Assembly: GCF_910592395.1 (NCBI RefSeq)
Contig: NC_088322.1
Coordinates: 15,621,431 to 15,685,430, forward strand
Length of the DNA: 64,000 nt
Reading direction: 5' to 3'
DNA from: Lineus longissimus
Taxonomy: Eukaryota; Nemertea; Pilidiophora; Heteronemertea; Lineidae
The notes under the pieces are model-generated. The model did not search any database and was not told where the DNA came from. It saw nothing but the letters and a program-made list of their open reading frames with translations. The position numbers were made by a program, and so were the translations under genes. Numbering within the stretch: the stretch's first letter is position 1; every line of letters begins with the position of its first letter. Positions 12,501 through 23,035 of this stretch are shown here, piece after piece.

Positions 12501-15500
12501 TTCTATCAGTCCTGCCCTTGTTACATTGACTCGATTATATGGAAGATATTGCCTGTTGTCAACATTTGAACAATTCCTTGTCTTGTTTGTGTAGCTAGAT
12601 GAAGGTTGGAGCTCAGGTTGCACCTAGTTGGGTCACTTCCAGTTCCTATTTTGGCTCCAATGTTTTGCCAAGGTTGGTGTTAATTGGGTGCCTCTTTGAT
12701 TTCTTTCAGCAAAATCTACTGGACTGACTGGGGTGTCAATGCCAAGATCGAAAAGGCAAATCTCGATGGCTCAAACCGCACCACCCTTGTGACCTATGAC
12801 CTCATCTGGCCGACAGGATTGGCTATCGACTACCCCAATGAGAGGCTCTACTTTGCTGATACGAAAAAGGGAACGATCGAGACTGTTAATTTGGATGGGA
12901 GTGATCGGAGGATTGTCAAGACTTTCCAGAGAAGTAAGTCACAGCGAGTCCGTGTTCTTTGAATTGAAAGTGGAAATAATCAGTTAACGTTGGAGGTTCT
13001 ATAATCTCCCTTTCATCACAACGTCATGTGATGACCGTTTATTCATTTGAATAATGTCCTGATGTAAATGACGCCAGTTGAAGTCCTGTTGCAAATATAG
13101 GCCTTCAGACGTTTGACATGGGCCTCCACTCCACTCAAAGGAGACTGTGCGCAAATCAGCTCTCATCACTCATTGAGCACCAGGTAGAGAGATTCTCCTA
13201 GTGCATCACGTAATGCATTATTCCACTATGCAATGAAGGCTACCTGGATGAATCATCACATGGCAGACTTTACCGGAGGCCTAGCTTTATCGGAGACTGA
13301 CACTGTCCTAATCTCATCATCATATTCATAACCTCTTCTCTAGATGACGACAAACCTTACATGCTGGATATATTTGAGAACAGTCTGTACGTCACCACTT
13401 ACAAGAATAATGACGTCTTCAAGATAAACAAATACAACGCCTCCAAGCAGACGTACATCGTACGAAACATGCCGTCACGTACGAGGGTCGGCCATATTGT
13501 TATCATCCAGGAACAGAAACAGACACGGAAAGGTAGGAAGTGATGCAAGTTTTGCACAACTACAGATCATTCTTATGAGCCAATCTTGTTTGGTTGCTAG
13601 GAGGAACTCACATCATGTTGGGTGGTGATGCAGCAGTTAGGCCCTGGGGGCTGTGATAGGGGATATCCTCATCATGAGCCTGGCCAGACCTGGTCAGATC
13701 ATTACCTGTAAAAACATGCCCACTATTCCTGCAAGAGCAGTAATGGCTAAAGCACCATTGTCTGGCCTATGAAGTATCATCAACTTGGCCTATCATGCTG
13801 CAAGAATAACTTGACGTTTTCTCATAAATGTATCATCTCGTTTCAGTGCCTAACCCCTGTTCTCAACTCCTGTGCCCCGGTCTCAACACTCTCTGTATCA
13901 ACCTGCCCTTCCTTCCACCCAATGACCATTCATGCATCTGCCCCAATGGCTACAGCCGTAACGGCCATGACTGCCTCCCGGCCAAGGACTGCCCCAAAGA
14001 TCTCTGTATGAACGGAGGAGTTTGTCAGAGAGCGGAAAACAACCAACCAAAATGCAGGTTAGTGTCTTCACATGTTAAAAGGTGTCTCTGATGGTAGCTT
14101 TGTGAATCTGGATGAGTGTTATCCCCAAAATATTTGTGTCATGTACAAGAAAGGTGCTAGGTTTATGTTGATAGAGTATCAGTTGGTGTGATTATCGTTA
14201 GACTGTTAGTTCATGGATCAGGTGACATGTTGGATCAACTTGATGTAAGACCAGTGCGACATCTCCTCAATATTGAAGAATACTCTTCAACTTCTCTAAA
14301 TGGACTCTTCTAGCTGTTAGCATTACACCCTCTCTATCAAGGACACTGATTCTATGCCAGAATCAGCCACTACTACTAGATTTGATTGATGTAATCTGTC
14401 TCTATTAACAACATCATTTTGTCAGGCCAAGGGTGTCCTTAATAAAGAGGTTCCAATGTATTTCTGTAGTTTCCCTGCATGATGTACCCAATAAGGAGTG
14501 AGGGTTTGAATTCATGGTTTAACCATACAGTATCACTTCAAAATGTGCTCCTTCTGAAAGGCAGTGTCCAAAAAAGCTGTCTTCTGCTGCCATATTGTGG
14601 GAATAAGTAGTTTTGGTGTTAATCAATTTGTCGTTCTTTCAACTCCTCACTCCATTTTGATGTTTATGTTGTTGTTGTTGTGGTGGATATGTGTACGGTG
14701 TATCTCCTTGCAGCTGTCCCAAACGCTATTATGGTGCGTTCTGTCAGAATGAGCGCTGCTATAAAAATATCTGCCTCCATAACGGCACATGCAACGTTGA
14801 TGATAAGTTACAGGTGTCCTGCAGGTAATTTCAGCTAATGATTCGTTTACTAAAGATTATATTTGATCATGAGATAAGTTTATTAGCCGATGATACTCAT
14901 CGAGGACTTTCTAATGAGTCATTTTAGCCGAACATAAAATCAACAATACGACAACATTCCTCACTGAAAAGTTCAGTCAACATTTGTGGTTTACATTCTC
15001 AAACTTATCATCTCAGATATTGGGAACTTCTTGTATCAAACATGGAGATCTTTGTCATGAATTTCAAAGTAATAATATTATTGTCTTCTTCAGTTGTCCC
15101 ATGGAATATTCTGGCAGCCGCTGTGAAGTCCACAAGTGTACCAGCTACTGCCAGAACAATGGTAACTGTACAGTGGTGCCAACCGGCAAGGCTTTCTGCG
15201 AGTGAGTAGATGAATCTTTCGTTGAGTATGTAGGCTGATGATACTGATGCTTGACATGTCTCTGTCGTTGAGCATTTTCAACGGTCTCTATCATAGGGCT
15301 CAACAGAAACTTATGGGTACTAAATAGTCTCTGATAGATCACTTTGAGTCTCTTCACATTGTCCACATGGGAGATAGTTACTACCAGCCTGGTCTCTTCC
15401 ACTCAGACCACTACACCACATGTCTTTATCCACTTGGAACAGATCCCTGAAGCGTTGGTACTTCCACTGTCAATAAGTACACCTGCCAGATTGCATTCTG

Positions 15501-18500
15501 ACACTTCATTTCTCTCAACCCAGGTGTCCATTCGACTACGGTGGTCCACAATGCCACACAAAGAGAACTGATCTGTGCAAGGACTACTGTTTGAACGGCG
15601 CCCTCTGTGTGGTGACGGGAGAAGCAGGCAACGAAAGACCGACTTGCGCTTGCAGAGACGGCTTCACTGGTGAGTTTTCCAGAATGTTCTCTTGTCCAAT
15701 GAGCTGTTCACTCAGGCAATAGGCAAGAAGATGTTCACAAACACAGCTTGTTGCCACGTAAGTCTCATTATCCAGGGAACTCGTCAAAGATGTGGTCAGT
15801 GGTCATAGGTCTGGTCCATGGGTCCTGCTTTCAGTGATGAATTACGCGACCAGAGATGAATCCTGTGACTCAATGTCTGTTTTGTTCTCTTTCCAGGAGA
15901 AAGATGTGACCAGTGCAAGGATCACAAGTGTTATTTTGGCGGCTACTGCAATAAAAACAAATCCTGCAGTTGTCCAATCGGATTGAGTGTTGATTACAAC
16001 TGCAAAGAGACGGACTGTAAGGGTTTCTGTGCCAATAATGCCACGTGCCGATTGGACGATAAGATGAAGCCAGTTTGTGTGTGTCCGCCGCGTTACCACT
16101 CGTTGAGATGTCACTTAGAAATGTGTGAAGGTTTCTGCAAAAGAGGTGAGATTTTGGAAGATTTTTCTGAGACTTTTGGTGATTTTAGATGGTGGCCACT
16201 TTTCTTTGGCAACGATTTTTACAATAGTAAATTAAGAAAAAAGCTTTAATGTGCAACTGTCTTTCAGGAAACTGTAGTTACGATGATAATGACCAGCCGA
16301 AGTGTACATGTCCACCTAGTTACCGTGGCAGCACATGCGATCAGCTGATATCAACATGCTATGAGGGACTCTGTAAAAACAATGGAATGTGTAAGCTAGG
16401 TAAGACCGAGTTTTCCCAATAGAGGGCTGTGATGGGGATTCGCTCTTGTATTCATTGTATGCCACTCACTGGAGTTGAACCTAAATATGGATAACTAGTC
16501 GAGTCAACCTTTGATGTTTGTGACATCACGTCAGTCGTGACATCAAATCAACAGAGGCTGACCACATAACTCGGTGATGTTCCCCCATTCTACTGCAGGT
16601 GGCGCTCATTTGGAAAGAGGCGAAGAGACTGTTGTCTATTTTGTTTTTTCCCCCCAGCATTTCTAGTCTCATATTCTTGCAGATAAAAATGAAGCTGGTA
16701 ACCCACCAACATGCATCTGTCAGCCAGGATTCACTGGCAACTTGTGTGAGATTGCGCCAGGATGTGACAATTTCATCTGTGAACATCATGGGTATTGTGT
16801 ACAAGATACAGAGACTAAAATGCCAACGTGCATGTAAGTAGATAACTCTGAAGTCTAGTGGTTGTCGGAAATGTAAACGAAAATGACTCATATTTCTATA
16901 TTTTCATGGAATTCTAACTGAGTTTTTGGTTAACAGAGAGTCCTGTATGACTAAAGAACTGATGGGCCAGACTCTAGAATCATCATTCAGTTCACCCTCC
17001 GTGGTGGGCATGATGGTGAAATGTCAGTTTCCAGTTAGAGAGGCTTTAAAATCACTCCAGAGCCATTTGTTTCTCGATATTGGAGTTTGAAAGTTGATTG
17101 ATTCACTGTAGCTGCCCGTTAATGTATCAGAGAGGATATGTAGAAGCTCTTAGATAGAACATTACTTCAGAACATACTGTATAAAAATTCCACCTTTTTC
17201 AACCAATTTACTTTTCTGACTTTCAGTTGCTCCCATTTCTGGACAGGTACCCATTGTGCAGAGCCCTCTTCAGTCCAGTGTAAGAACTACTGCTTCAATA
17301 ATAGTACATGTATAGGGTGTACCATAGAAAATGCTGATTACAGCTGTAAAGAATGCACGTAAGTTCTGTTTGTAATATTTTGGGGTATTGATGTATCATG
17401 AAATCTTAATTTCATATCCTACAAAATGTGTTACAGTGGTGTGGTGTATAGGTTATGGTGTTGCAGTGATAATCCAAACATCGGGAGTTTGACCATGGGC
17501 AAGTTAATCTAGTTCCATTGCCATGTCCTTCGAATGAGACCTGAGATCAGGATTCCTTGAACCTGACATGGACTCCTCTCTTGCAGAAGCCTAAGTTGCG
17601 AGACTTCTAACTGGGCCCCTACTTACTGCATAGGTGTAACATGATGGTTTTAGCCAATAAAGGTGTGAGAATTGCCAGACCACTAGCCCTGATTGGTGGC
17701 ACGCAGCTGAGACTTACCAGAGAAAACCAATGAAGACCAGCACTTTAGTTTGTGTATTACTTGACTTCCTCTTGGTTTCAGGTGTGCGAAGGGCTGGAAG
17801 GGACCACGCTGTGAAGATCGTGACTTCTCTGTCGGTCGACGTACAGGCCAGCTAGAGGGATCCAGTAAGTTCTTACAGTTTGTCAACATTACAGAAAAGT
17901 TTGGTAAAGCATGCTCGGCCCTTGGGACATGAACGGTAGCGATGGGTATGAATGAAGCAGACTTTCTCCACATTGTTGGCCAAGTCTGCTGCTTTCTTGA
18001 TCAGCGCCTGTAGTGTTGTAGTCGTGTTACCACCGGCCGACTCATTGGGTCAGCCTTTGATGCTTATCACCAGAGGCTGACCCAGAACTCGGCAAAGTTT
18101 GGCCACACAAGAGACGCTCATCTGGAAAGAGGCTAATGATGCTTTTAATTTCACAAACTACAAGGTTTCAAAACTGTGGCACTCATCATCCGTGTCTATA
18201 AGTCTGTGACATGTGTCTGGTCCATACCTTTCTCAAACATCTTATTTCTGTCTCTTCCAGCGATAGCGGCTGTGGTGGTCCCCATCCTTATTTGTCTCAT
18301 CATATTTACTCTCGTAGCGGGAGTGTGTATATTCAGGAAAAAATACTCGTAAGTAACACAGATCAATGGCAGCTTTCTATGAGAGAGTTGGCAAGTGTAG
18401 TTTTGTTGCAAACCACTCTCAGGAGAGTTCAAACTAATGGGAAGGACTTGTGGCAGTTGCTGAACAGAAATCTTGGCATACCTTTTGCGCTTACAGAGAG

Positions 18501-19257
18501 GTGCGAAAATACGTGGCAAGTTGTCGTGTGGGTTCACAACTATCCTTCTGTAAACTATGCAGGTGACGAAGTATGTTGTCGGTTTCTTTCTGCAGTTTAC
18601 GGCTGTGTTTTGCCGTTAAGATGGTTGTACCTTGGATAGCTGTGTTGCAAAATCTGTGATGTTATCTGGTGTGTGATATCACCTCTCATTCTTAATAATC
18701 TTCTTGTTCCAGAAATAAACAATTCCATCACGCGAGATTAGTGGATAATTCCAATGTTGAGATTAGTAATCCTATTTATCGGGCGGGGATGGAGGAGGAA
18801 ACGAATGTAGATATAGAACAGCCGTTTGATCCTGAAAGGGTGAGTAATCGCGTGGAGCAGACGACAGTTAATATCCTCATTTATTCAAAAAGTATGATGC
18901 GGATAGAAAAATATTTGAAGAAAAGTTGATGGTGTTTGCCATCTGAACAAAGTTTGATTGTAGGTTTATCAGAGACATTGGCCTGGTTCTGTAGTAAAGC
19001 CGTTAACACAAATGGAATGCTAAGAAGAAGAGTCGATGACACTGCTTGGTAACAATCTTAAATGAGATTGACTTTAAAACACGAAACATCTATTTGACTG
19101 ACCTTTCTCCGTCTCTTTTCAGGTCCTAAATTATACGAACCCCATGTACCAAGACGGCATGTTATTTTCAGACGGTACCACGCCGGTGCGGAACGAAGAG
19201 AAAAAAGAATTACTTGACAATGATCAGTTATCTAATATGCGATTCGGTGAAGATTAG
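1..19257 (+). CDS. LRP1: LRP1-type LDL receptor-related protein, 3' part (41 exons, 5' end outside window)
   Basis: This is a large single-pass endocytic and signalling receptor; only the C-terminal 2,252 residues lie here. Exons: 1-21, 290-523, 843-1076, 1322-1474, 1697-1825, 2020-2148, 2402-2533, 2758-2877, 3145-3402, 3692-4179, 4870-5452, 5754-5895, 6180-6283, 6535-6669, 7117-7236, 7400-7554, 7910-8126, 8274-8390, 8888-9001, 9281-9400, 9597-9707, 10364-10498, 10684-10803, 11123-11260, 11530-11630, 11764-11949, 12283-12461, 12710-12933, 13344-13532, 13847-14057, 14714-14824, 15094-15201, 15524-15669, 15897-16145, 16268-16399, 16683-16833, 17227-17358, 17782-17864, 18261-18348, 18713-18839, 19123-19257. 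All borders are AG/GT and the phases agree throughout. LDLa clusters of 10 and 11, the EGF/YWTD order, a furin-type site and a tail with NPIY and NPMY point to LRP1 rather than LRP2 or LRP4. Exact orthology was not tested by phylogeny. Confidence 0.93.
290..3402 (+). other. LRP1: LDLa cluster of 10 repeats (equivalent to LRP1 cluster III)
   Basis: Exons 2-9 encode ten LDL-receptor class A repeats. Exons 2, 4, 5, 6, 7 and 8 carry one each and exons 3 and 9 carry two each. Nearly all have six Cys and an acidic SDE/GEDE calcium cage, for example CGDNSDE at the end of the first repeat in exon 3. Every exon is symmetric phase 1-1, the usual arrangement for shuffled LDLa modules. In LRP1 such clusters bind basic patches on many ligands and the RAP chaperone. 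The repeat encoded at 1322-1474 has an unusually spaced first half (long gap before the third Cys). Confidence 0.88.
3692..5895 (+). other. LRP1: LRP1 EGF pair, YWTD beta-propeller and following EGF
   Basis: Exon 3692-4179 encodes two EGF modules, the second starting DIDECQ as in calcium-binding EGFs, then the first propeller blades with the YW-S-D pattern (MIYWSD). Exon 4870-5452 holds most of the six-bladed YWTD propeller, with repeats such as LYWCD, LFYTDWG, IFWAD and LFWTDW. Exon 5754-5895 is the EGF that caps the propeller ([13 protein letters not shown]). In this receptor family propeller-EGF units drive ligand release at acidic pH. The 690-bp intron inside the propeller contains the 84-bp minisatellite. 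Confidence 0.88.
4167..4754 (+). repeat. 84-bp minisatellite, 7 units, spanning an LRP1 exon-intron border
   Basis: Units start at 4167, 4251, 4335, 4419, 4503, 4587 and 4671, each 84 bp and nearly identical. Each copies the last 13 coding bases of exon 3692-4179 (GCCTAAACCTGAG), the GTGAGT donor and 65 bp of intron. Each unit also holds an AG acceptor context (TCTTGAACAG), so units look like 41-nt pseudo-exons. Because 84 is a multiple of three, the reverse strand stays open as a repetitive frame with no coding value. Confidence 0.95.
6717..6960 (+). repeat. Degenerate ~85-105-bp tandem repeat in LRP1 intron
   Basis: The phrase TTTGATGAAATTTTGAAGAA, followed by GTGAGTCATTTTG and a run of A/T, occurs three times (about 6719, 6800 and 6903) in the intron between exons 6535-6669 and 7117-7236. 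Copies diverge by substitutions and indels. No coding capacity is seen. Confidence 0.7.
9751..10217 (+). repeat. 35-bp minisatellite, about 13 units, in LRP1 intron
   Basis: The unit CTTCCTTCTCTAGACCAGAG continues to 35 bp and repeats from 9751 with starts every 35 bp up to 10206. Units differ by single bases (AGAGAGCTC or AGAGAACTC; TAGACC or TAAACC). It lies wholly in the intron between exons 9597-9707 and 10364-10498. Confidence 0.95.
10684..13532 (+). other. LRP1: LRP1 last EGF pair and last YWTD propeller, with furin-type site
   Basis: Exons 10684-10803 and 11123-11260 are two EGF modules. Exons 11530-11630, 11764-11949, 12283-12461, 12710-12933 and 13344-13532 build the last six-bladed propeller (IYWTDAG, IYWTDWG, LYFADT are visible). 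A basic R-T-K-R-S sequence encoded at 11902-11916 lies in an insertion between early blades, where LRP1 carries its furin site RHRR. Cleavage there would give a non-covalent heavy and light chain pair. Confidence 0.85.
11902..11916 (+). other. LRP1: Putative furin cleavage site RTKR|S in LRP1
   Basis: The codons read Arg-Thr-Lys-Arg-Ser, which fits the furin consensus R-x-K/R-R followed by Ser. It sits in a flexible stretch (DKEVV before, VELSQDPQ after) just ahead of the IYWTD blade encoded at 12283. Mammalian LRP1 is cut by furin at the equivalent place in the trans-Golgi. That use here is inferred. Confidence 0.7.
13847..17864 (+). other. LRP1: LRP1 juxtamembrane EGF-like array (about 11 repeats)
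   Basis: Nine exons from 13847-14057 to 17782-17864 encode about eleven consecutive six-Cys EGF-like modules, many with the C-x-C-P-x-x-[YF]-x-G-x-x-C ending ([24 protein letters not shown]). Many introns interrupt the modules before the last two Cys (phase 2 borders at 14057, 14824, 15201, 16833 and 17358) rather than between modules. Several N-glycosylation sequons are visible. Mammalian LRP1 has fewer EGFs here, so this stalk looks expanded. Confidence 0.8.
16540..16632 (+). repeat. Short interspersed repeat, LRP1 intron (copy 1)
   Basis: Words such as AGAGGCTGACCACATAACTC, then CTCATTTGGAAAGAGGC, recur at 18,045-18,140 (AGAGGCTGACCCAGAACTCG, then CTCATCTGGAAAGAGGC) and, more weakly, near 19,585-19,642 (GTGGCAAAGTTC, then CTCATCTGAAAAGAGG). 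This suggests a short dispersed element of about 100 bp. Borders and class are unclear. Confidence 0.45.
18045..18140 (+). repeat. Short interspersed repeat, LRP1 intron (copy 2)
   Basis: This is the best-preserved copy of the element described at 16,540. It contains an imperfect inverted repeat (GGGTCAGCCTTTGATGC then AGAGGCTGACCCAG), as if it were one arm of a small hairpin element. A third partial copy lies in the 3'UTR near 19,585-19,642. Confidence 0.45.
18261..18335 (+). other. LRP1: LRP1 transmembrane helix
   Basis: Exon 18261-18348 encodes about 24 hydrophobic residues ([20 protein letters not shown] and on), followed at once by the basic stop-transfer FRKKY. It is the only such segment in this gene within the window and separates the EGF stalk from the cytoplasmic tail. 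Confidence 0.9.
18713..19257 (+). other. LRP1: LRP1 cytoplasmic tail with two NPxY motifs and stop codon
   Basis: Exons 18713-18839 and 19123-19257 encode the tail. VEISNPIY (NPIY at 18768-18779) matches the first LRP1 NPxY motif and YTNPMY (NPMY at 19138-19149) matches the second; EEKKELL near the end resembles the conserved C-terminal EKRELL. NPxY motifs recruit PTB-domain adaptors and endocytic proteins. The YxxL that overlaps the second NPxY in mammals is not present (YQDG instead). The stop is TAG at 19255-19257. Confidence 0.9.
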
Positions 19258-20489
19258 CATAAATTTGCATAAAACATTGTGATTGGCTAGTATTATGAAG
19301 AATGCAAATTGCAGCTGAATGTGTGATATAGTATTTTACTTTCAAGTGACTAAAAGTGGATAGAGCTTGGAATGTTGATAAAGACTAAGAACTCGTAGAA
19401 TTGCGATGGTTAGACTCAGTAGGGGCTGAGAACGGCCATCAATGAGTGGTGGACATTTCACCCCTGAAGGTTCGTAATTGGCCTGTTCCCAGATCAGCAC
19501 CCCTGGTGGAGGAGTTCTGTTAGCAGGGGAACAAAATGGCTGACTTGTGGGGTCAGAATTTGAAAGCCGTGATGTTGAGCTGCCCCAGTACGTGGCAAAG
19601 TTCAACAACTCCACGGCAGGAGTTGCTCATCTGAAAAGAGGTGAATTCATTGAAGAAGTTGGTTTGAAACTGCTTCTCAAGTTGGTTTCAAATTATATGT
19701 TCCTTTGATCTTCTTTTGATTTAACGAGGAGAGAGCTGAGGGTGAAAAATCCTCTCTTTTTTAGATGAGCATCACGTATGAATCATCCATTGAAGCTAAA
19801 TGTTGAACTATTCTGAAACTATGAAAAGCTGCCTGATTTTAAAATGCCAAAATGCTTGGCCCTTAGATGTTCAAATGTGGAGATAATCAATGAAATAATG
19901 CAACTCAGGCAGTTTAAATACCGGTACGAATGGATATTCAAATATGTGTTTTAACCTTAGCACCTCAGTTACCTGAATAGGCTCTATCCCATTAACTAGA
20001 GTCTGTGCAGGGAAATTGGGTGAGAAGGTAATTACACCCCTGCTTTCCTGAATGGATTCTTCTGGAAGTGTCCATGCATGGAAGTTGGGTCAAAAGCTCA
20101 CAGCTGTTTCATTTCATTTCAAACCAAATAACTTTTGGGTATCTTTTTTATAAAACAGCTGGATATCATTTGGGCATTTCTTCATTGTGTTCAAGAGCGA
20201 GATCTGCCTGGTTTTTTGTGGCAAGTCGCAATTAGTGGTCTTTGCATGTTGAACGTGTGTGTTCTAGTTTACAGCATGTTGAAATACGTGACCTAGATAC
20301 TAAGGTAGTTTGCTGAACACTTGATGCTAGACGTTCTTGTAATTTATTTGATGCATATTTTTAGTTGACTTCCCTGATGTCGAAACCATTTTTCCCCAGA
20401 AGCCAGAATATGCTACCACATTTGAGTTTGTGCTAATGATATTTCACAGTACTGTTACATAATTTGATTATGTGATTAGTTTTGATTAA

Positions 20490-20548
20490 TTCCGATACCA
20501 TGGTTACAGATACCGATACCATGGTTACCGATACTATGGTTACAGATT
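20490..20548 (+). repeat. Microrepeat in LRP1 3'UTR
   Basis: GATACCATGGTTAC is present three times in tandem with small changes (ACAGATACCGATACCATGG and so on). The translated MVTDTDTMVTD pattern is a by-product of the repeat, not a gene. Confidence 0.6.
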
Positions 20549-22086
20549 GTTTTGTTTCAGGGTTAATTTCTTATTTAAATGGCCGAGTTTCGGTTCAGAT
20601 TTTGTTTGGGGAGTTTTCGTTGAGTGACCTTTCCATTGAATGGTTGAAACCAGTAGCTTTAAGGTTAAGGTGAGGAAGGGGCATCTTGTTAAATTCTTGA
20701 AAGATACTTAATAAACAAATCAAAATCAAGGTTCAGATGATAACCATTAGCTTTCTAATAAATGATCGTGTTATTAGCTTTCGGCAGTTTTCGTTTTTTT
20801 GGGCAACTTTTCTTTTCCCGCTCAGTCAGTTTATGGTGTCAGAAATTGACAACTAATTGATGAAATTACATGTATACTTTAAATAACTAACTGAAGTCTG
20901 GTAGTACATACAGGAATGTTATGCACAGCTTATTTTTACCCAGTTCTTTGGGTTGAAGATTATTTTTTCTTAATTTGACAGAGTATTATCCCTGTAAATA
21001 ATACACATAACACATTCGGTCATGAGAATATCCATCTTGGTCATTTGTATTTGCATATTCATTACAGTATTTGCATATTCATTGTAAAAAATTGCATATT
21101 TTGAAATTTGCATATTCTCATCATGGTGGAGTCAGTCTCGTCTATTTTGTATAAAGCTCGCCACTCAATCTTGTGAATAAGCTGTATATTTTTGTAACAT
21201 TTTGACGACGGAGGCAACGCAGTGCTGAGCTAGCTATTAAAGTGTTAATACATTGTAATTATGTAAATCAGACATCAGTGTGTTGTTGCCATAGAAACCA
21301 AGAAGGCCGTTCTTTAGTGGTTCTTGGTGGTTGCCCGAGTAATGAGGAATTAACTTAATTTGTACTTATTTTATACTGATGTCAAAATTATTGGTGCATC
21401 AGTGATAAACTGATGCTTGTTTGAGTGTGTTCAGGGAGAGAATCCCTTCTAGAATCTGAGTCAACCTGGGGACTGAGAGGGTTTTGACAATACTTAGGCA
21501 GTAAATTCTCATATAATTTGGCAACTTTTGGAAGAAGAATTCACTTTCTGCTCAAGGTTGATTTGAAACCTCTTAGTCCTAATTGTAGACAATTAAGCTG
21601 TATATCTTGAATCCGCGAACATTTTGTATTTTCTACTTCATTCCGATGTCAATATTCCTGTGTTCATGTTTTTAAATGAATTTTAGTGTATAATATCTTT
21701 GAGGTTGTGTACTGTTTGATCTGAGACCTTTGACTCTCTGTTACATGCTCAGTGGTACACCCTGTAAAACAGGTTTGCGTAAAGTAAGTTTATAGTGTAG
21801 TGTCAGCCGTACTGACAGGGCCAGCCAAACTTGCTTGTGGGCCATTCTGAATGTAAGACAAGGAGGTAGTTTGTACCCTCATCATGTAATAGAGAGGTCT
21901 AGCTGACGCGATTTGAATTCTTATACAATGCTTGTGAACTGTAACACCTGTCAGGAGACGTTAGGATTAGTAGGTGGCAGCACTGTTGACAAACTGGAGA
22001 GACTATATTCAGTTTGATGTCTCTGTAGGTACAGTAAAGCACTTATGAGAGAAACCGAGAAGGTTCTCGCTGAAATCAAGAGATTA

Positions 22087-22092
22087 AATAAA
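22087..22092 (+). terminator. Polyadenylation signal AATAAA, LRP1
   Basis: A canonical hexamer sits at the end of the AT-rich 3'UTR, with a T-rich stretch (ATATTTTCAGTTCAATTTTG) just after it. The dispersed repeat region begins directly downstream. Confidence 0.45.
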
Positions 22093-22109
22093 ATATTTTC
22101 AGTTCAATT

Positions 22110-23035
22110 TTGCCTTCATCTCCTTCGTTTGCTTGTCTCTGATGCTGGCCCTGACCCATAATCAGCAGAAACCTCTGCCAAAAGGATGCCATGTAGAGCT
22201 GGGGCCTCAGCTTGGAGGTGGAAGTCCTGGAGGCATCTCAAATGCATTTGCTTGGGAGTTGAATCATGGGCATCCACAGTAAGATGGAGGTTCACCGAAG
22301 GGCCTCACATTGGCAAAGGCACAGTCCCCATTAAGCTTGCCTGGGACTGAGGGGCCCCAAGGTTCAGGTGGTGTTTGAAAGAAATGGCCGTGATCACAAA
22401 TAAATGTCGAAAAAGTTGCAGAGGATGATATTGGAGATAAATTAGGGCATCAGCAGTGAGATTGGATTGCATCATCTTTTGGCCTGAGGAGTGAGACTGC
22501 AGGACTCCAGGCTGCAGAAGGAGATTGAAAAAATCTTAACTCTGGCGTTGACGATCACTTTGGATCGTCAATCGACGATGTTTCTGTGACTATTGAGCCT
22601 GCCGATATATCTCCGCCGTAGGACTGAAAGGGTTAATTTTTGAAACTAAGGGTGGTTTTGGAGTTCGGTTAGGGGCTTCAGCAGTGCGGATGGGTTTGAA
22701 CGGGGCCTGAGGAGTGAGATTGCTATTGAAAAAAAGCTTCGCAGTGACGATTTTGGAGTTAGCTCCGGGACCTCAGGCTTGAGGATGGCTTTGACTGTGA
22801 GACCCCATGGTTGAGATGGAGATTGAACAAATACATATTCCTTATCATGGCCCTCGCTTTTGTGTTGAACAAGGGGCTTTAGCAGTGAGATTGGGTTTGA
22901 ACATGGGACCTGTGGAGTGAGATTGCTATTGAAAAAAGCGTCGCAGTGATGATTTTGGAGCCGGTTCGCTACAGGACCTCAGTCTTGAGGATGGCTTTGA
23001 CTGTGAGACCCCACGGCGCAGACAGAGATTGAATT
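22110..23035 (+). repeat. Degenerate satellite, ~200-bp period (block A)
   Basis: Units share words such as GGGGCTTCAGCAGTG, GAGTGAGATTGCTATTGAAA, GCAGTGACGATTTTGGAG and CTTGAGGATGGCTTTGACTG. Anchors at about 22,445, 22,671 and 22,872 give a period of about 200-225 bp, with older, more decayed units upstream. The same family occurs at 31,490-31,740 in the same orientation. No open frame of substance is present. Confidence 0.7.

Larger units (their letters stand above)
19258..22108 (+). other. LRP1: Probable LRP1 3'UTR (long, AT-rich)
   Basis: No open frame of note follows the stop codon for 2.8 kb. The stretch is AT-rich, with repeated TTTGCATATTC-like words at 21,050-21,116 and a short tandem repeat near 20,500. 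A good AATAAA lies at 22,087-22,092, and after about 22,110 the sequence becomes GC-richer repeat DNA, so the transcript likely ends there. An earlier AATAAA near 20,711 could give a shorter form. Extent is inferred, not proved. Confidence 0.5.
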
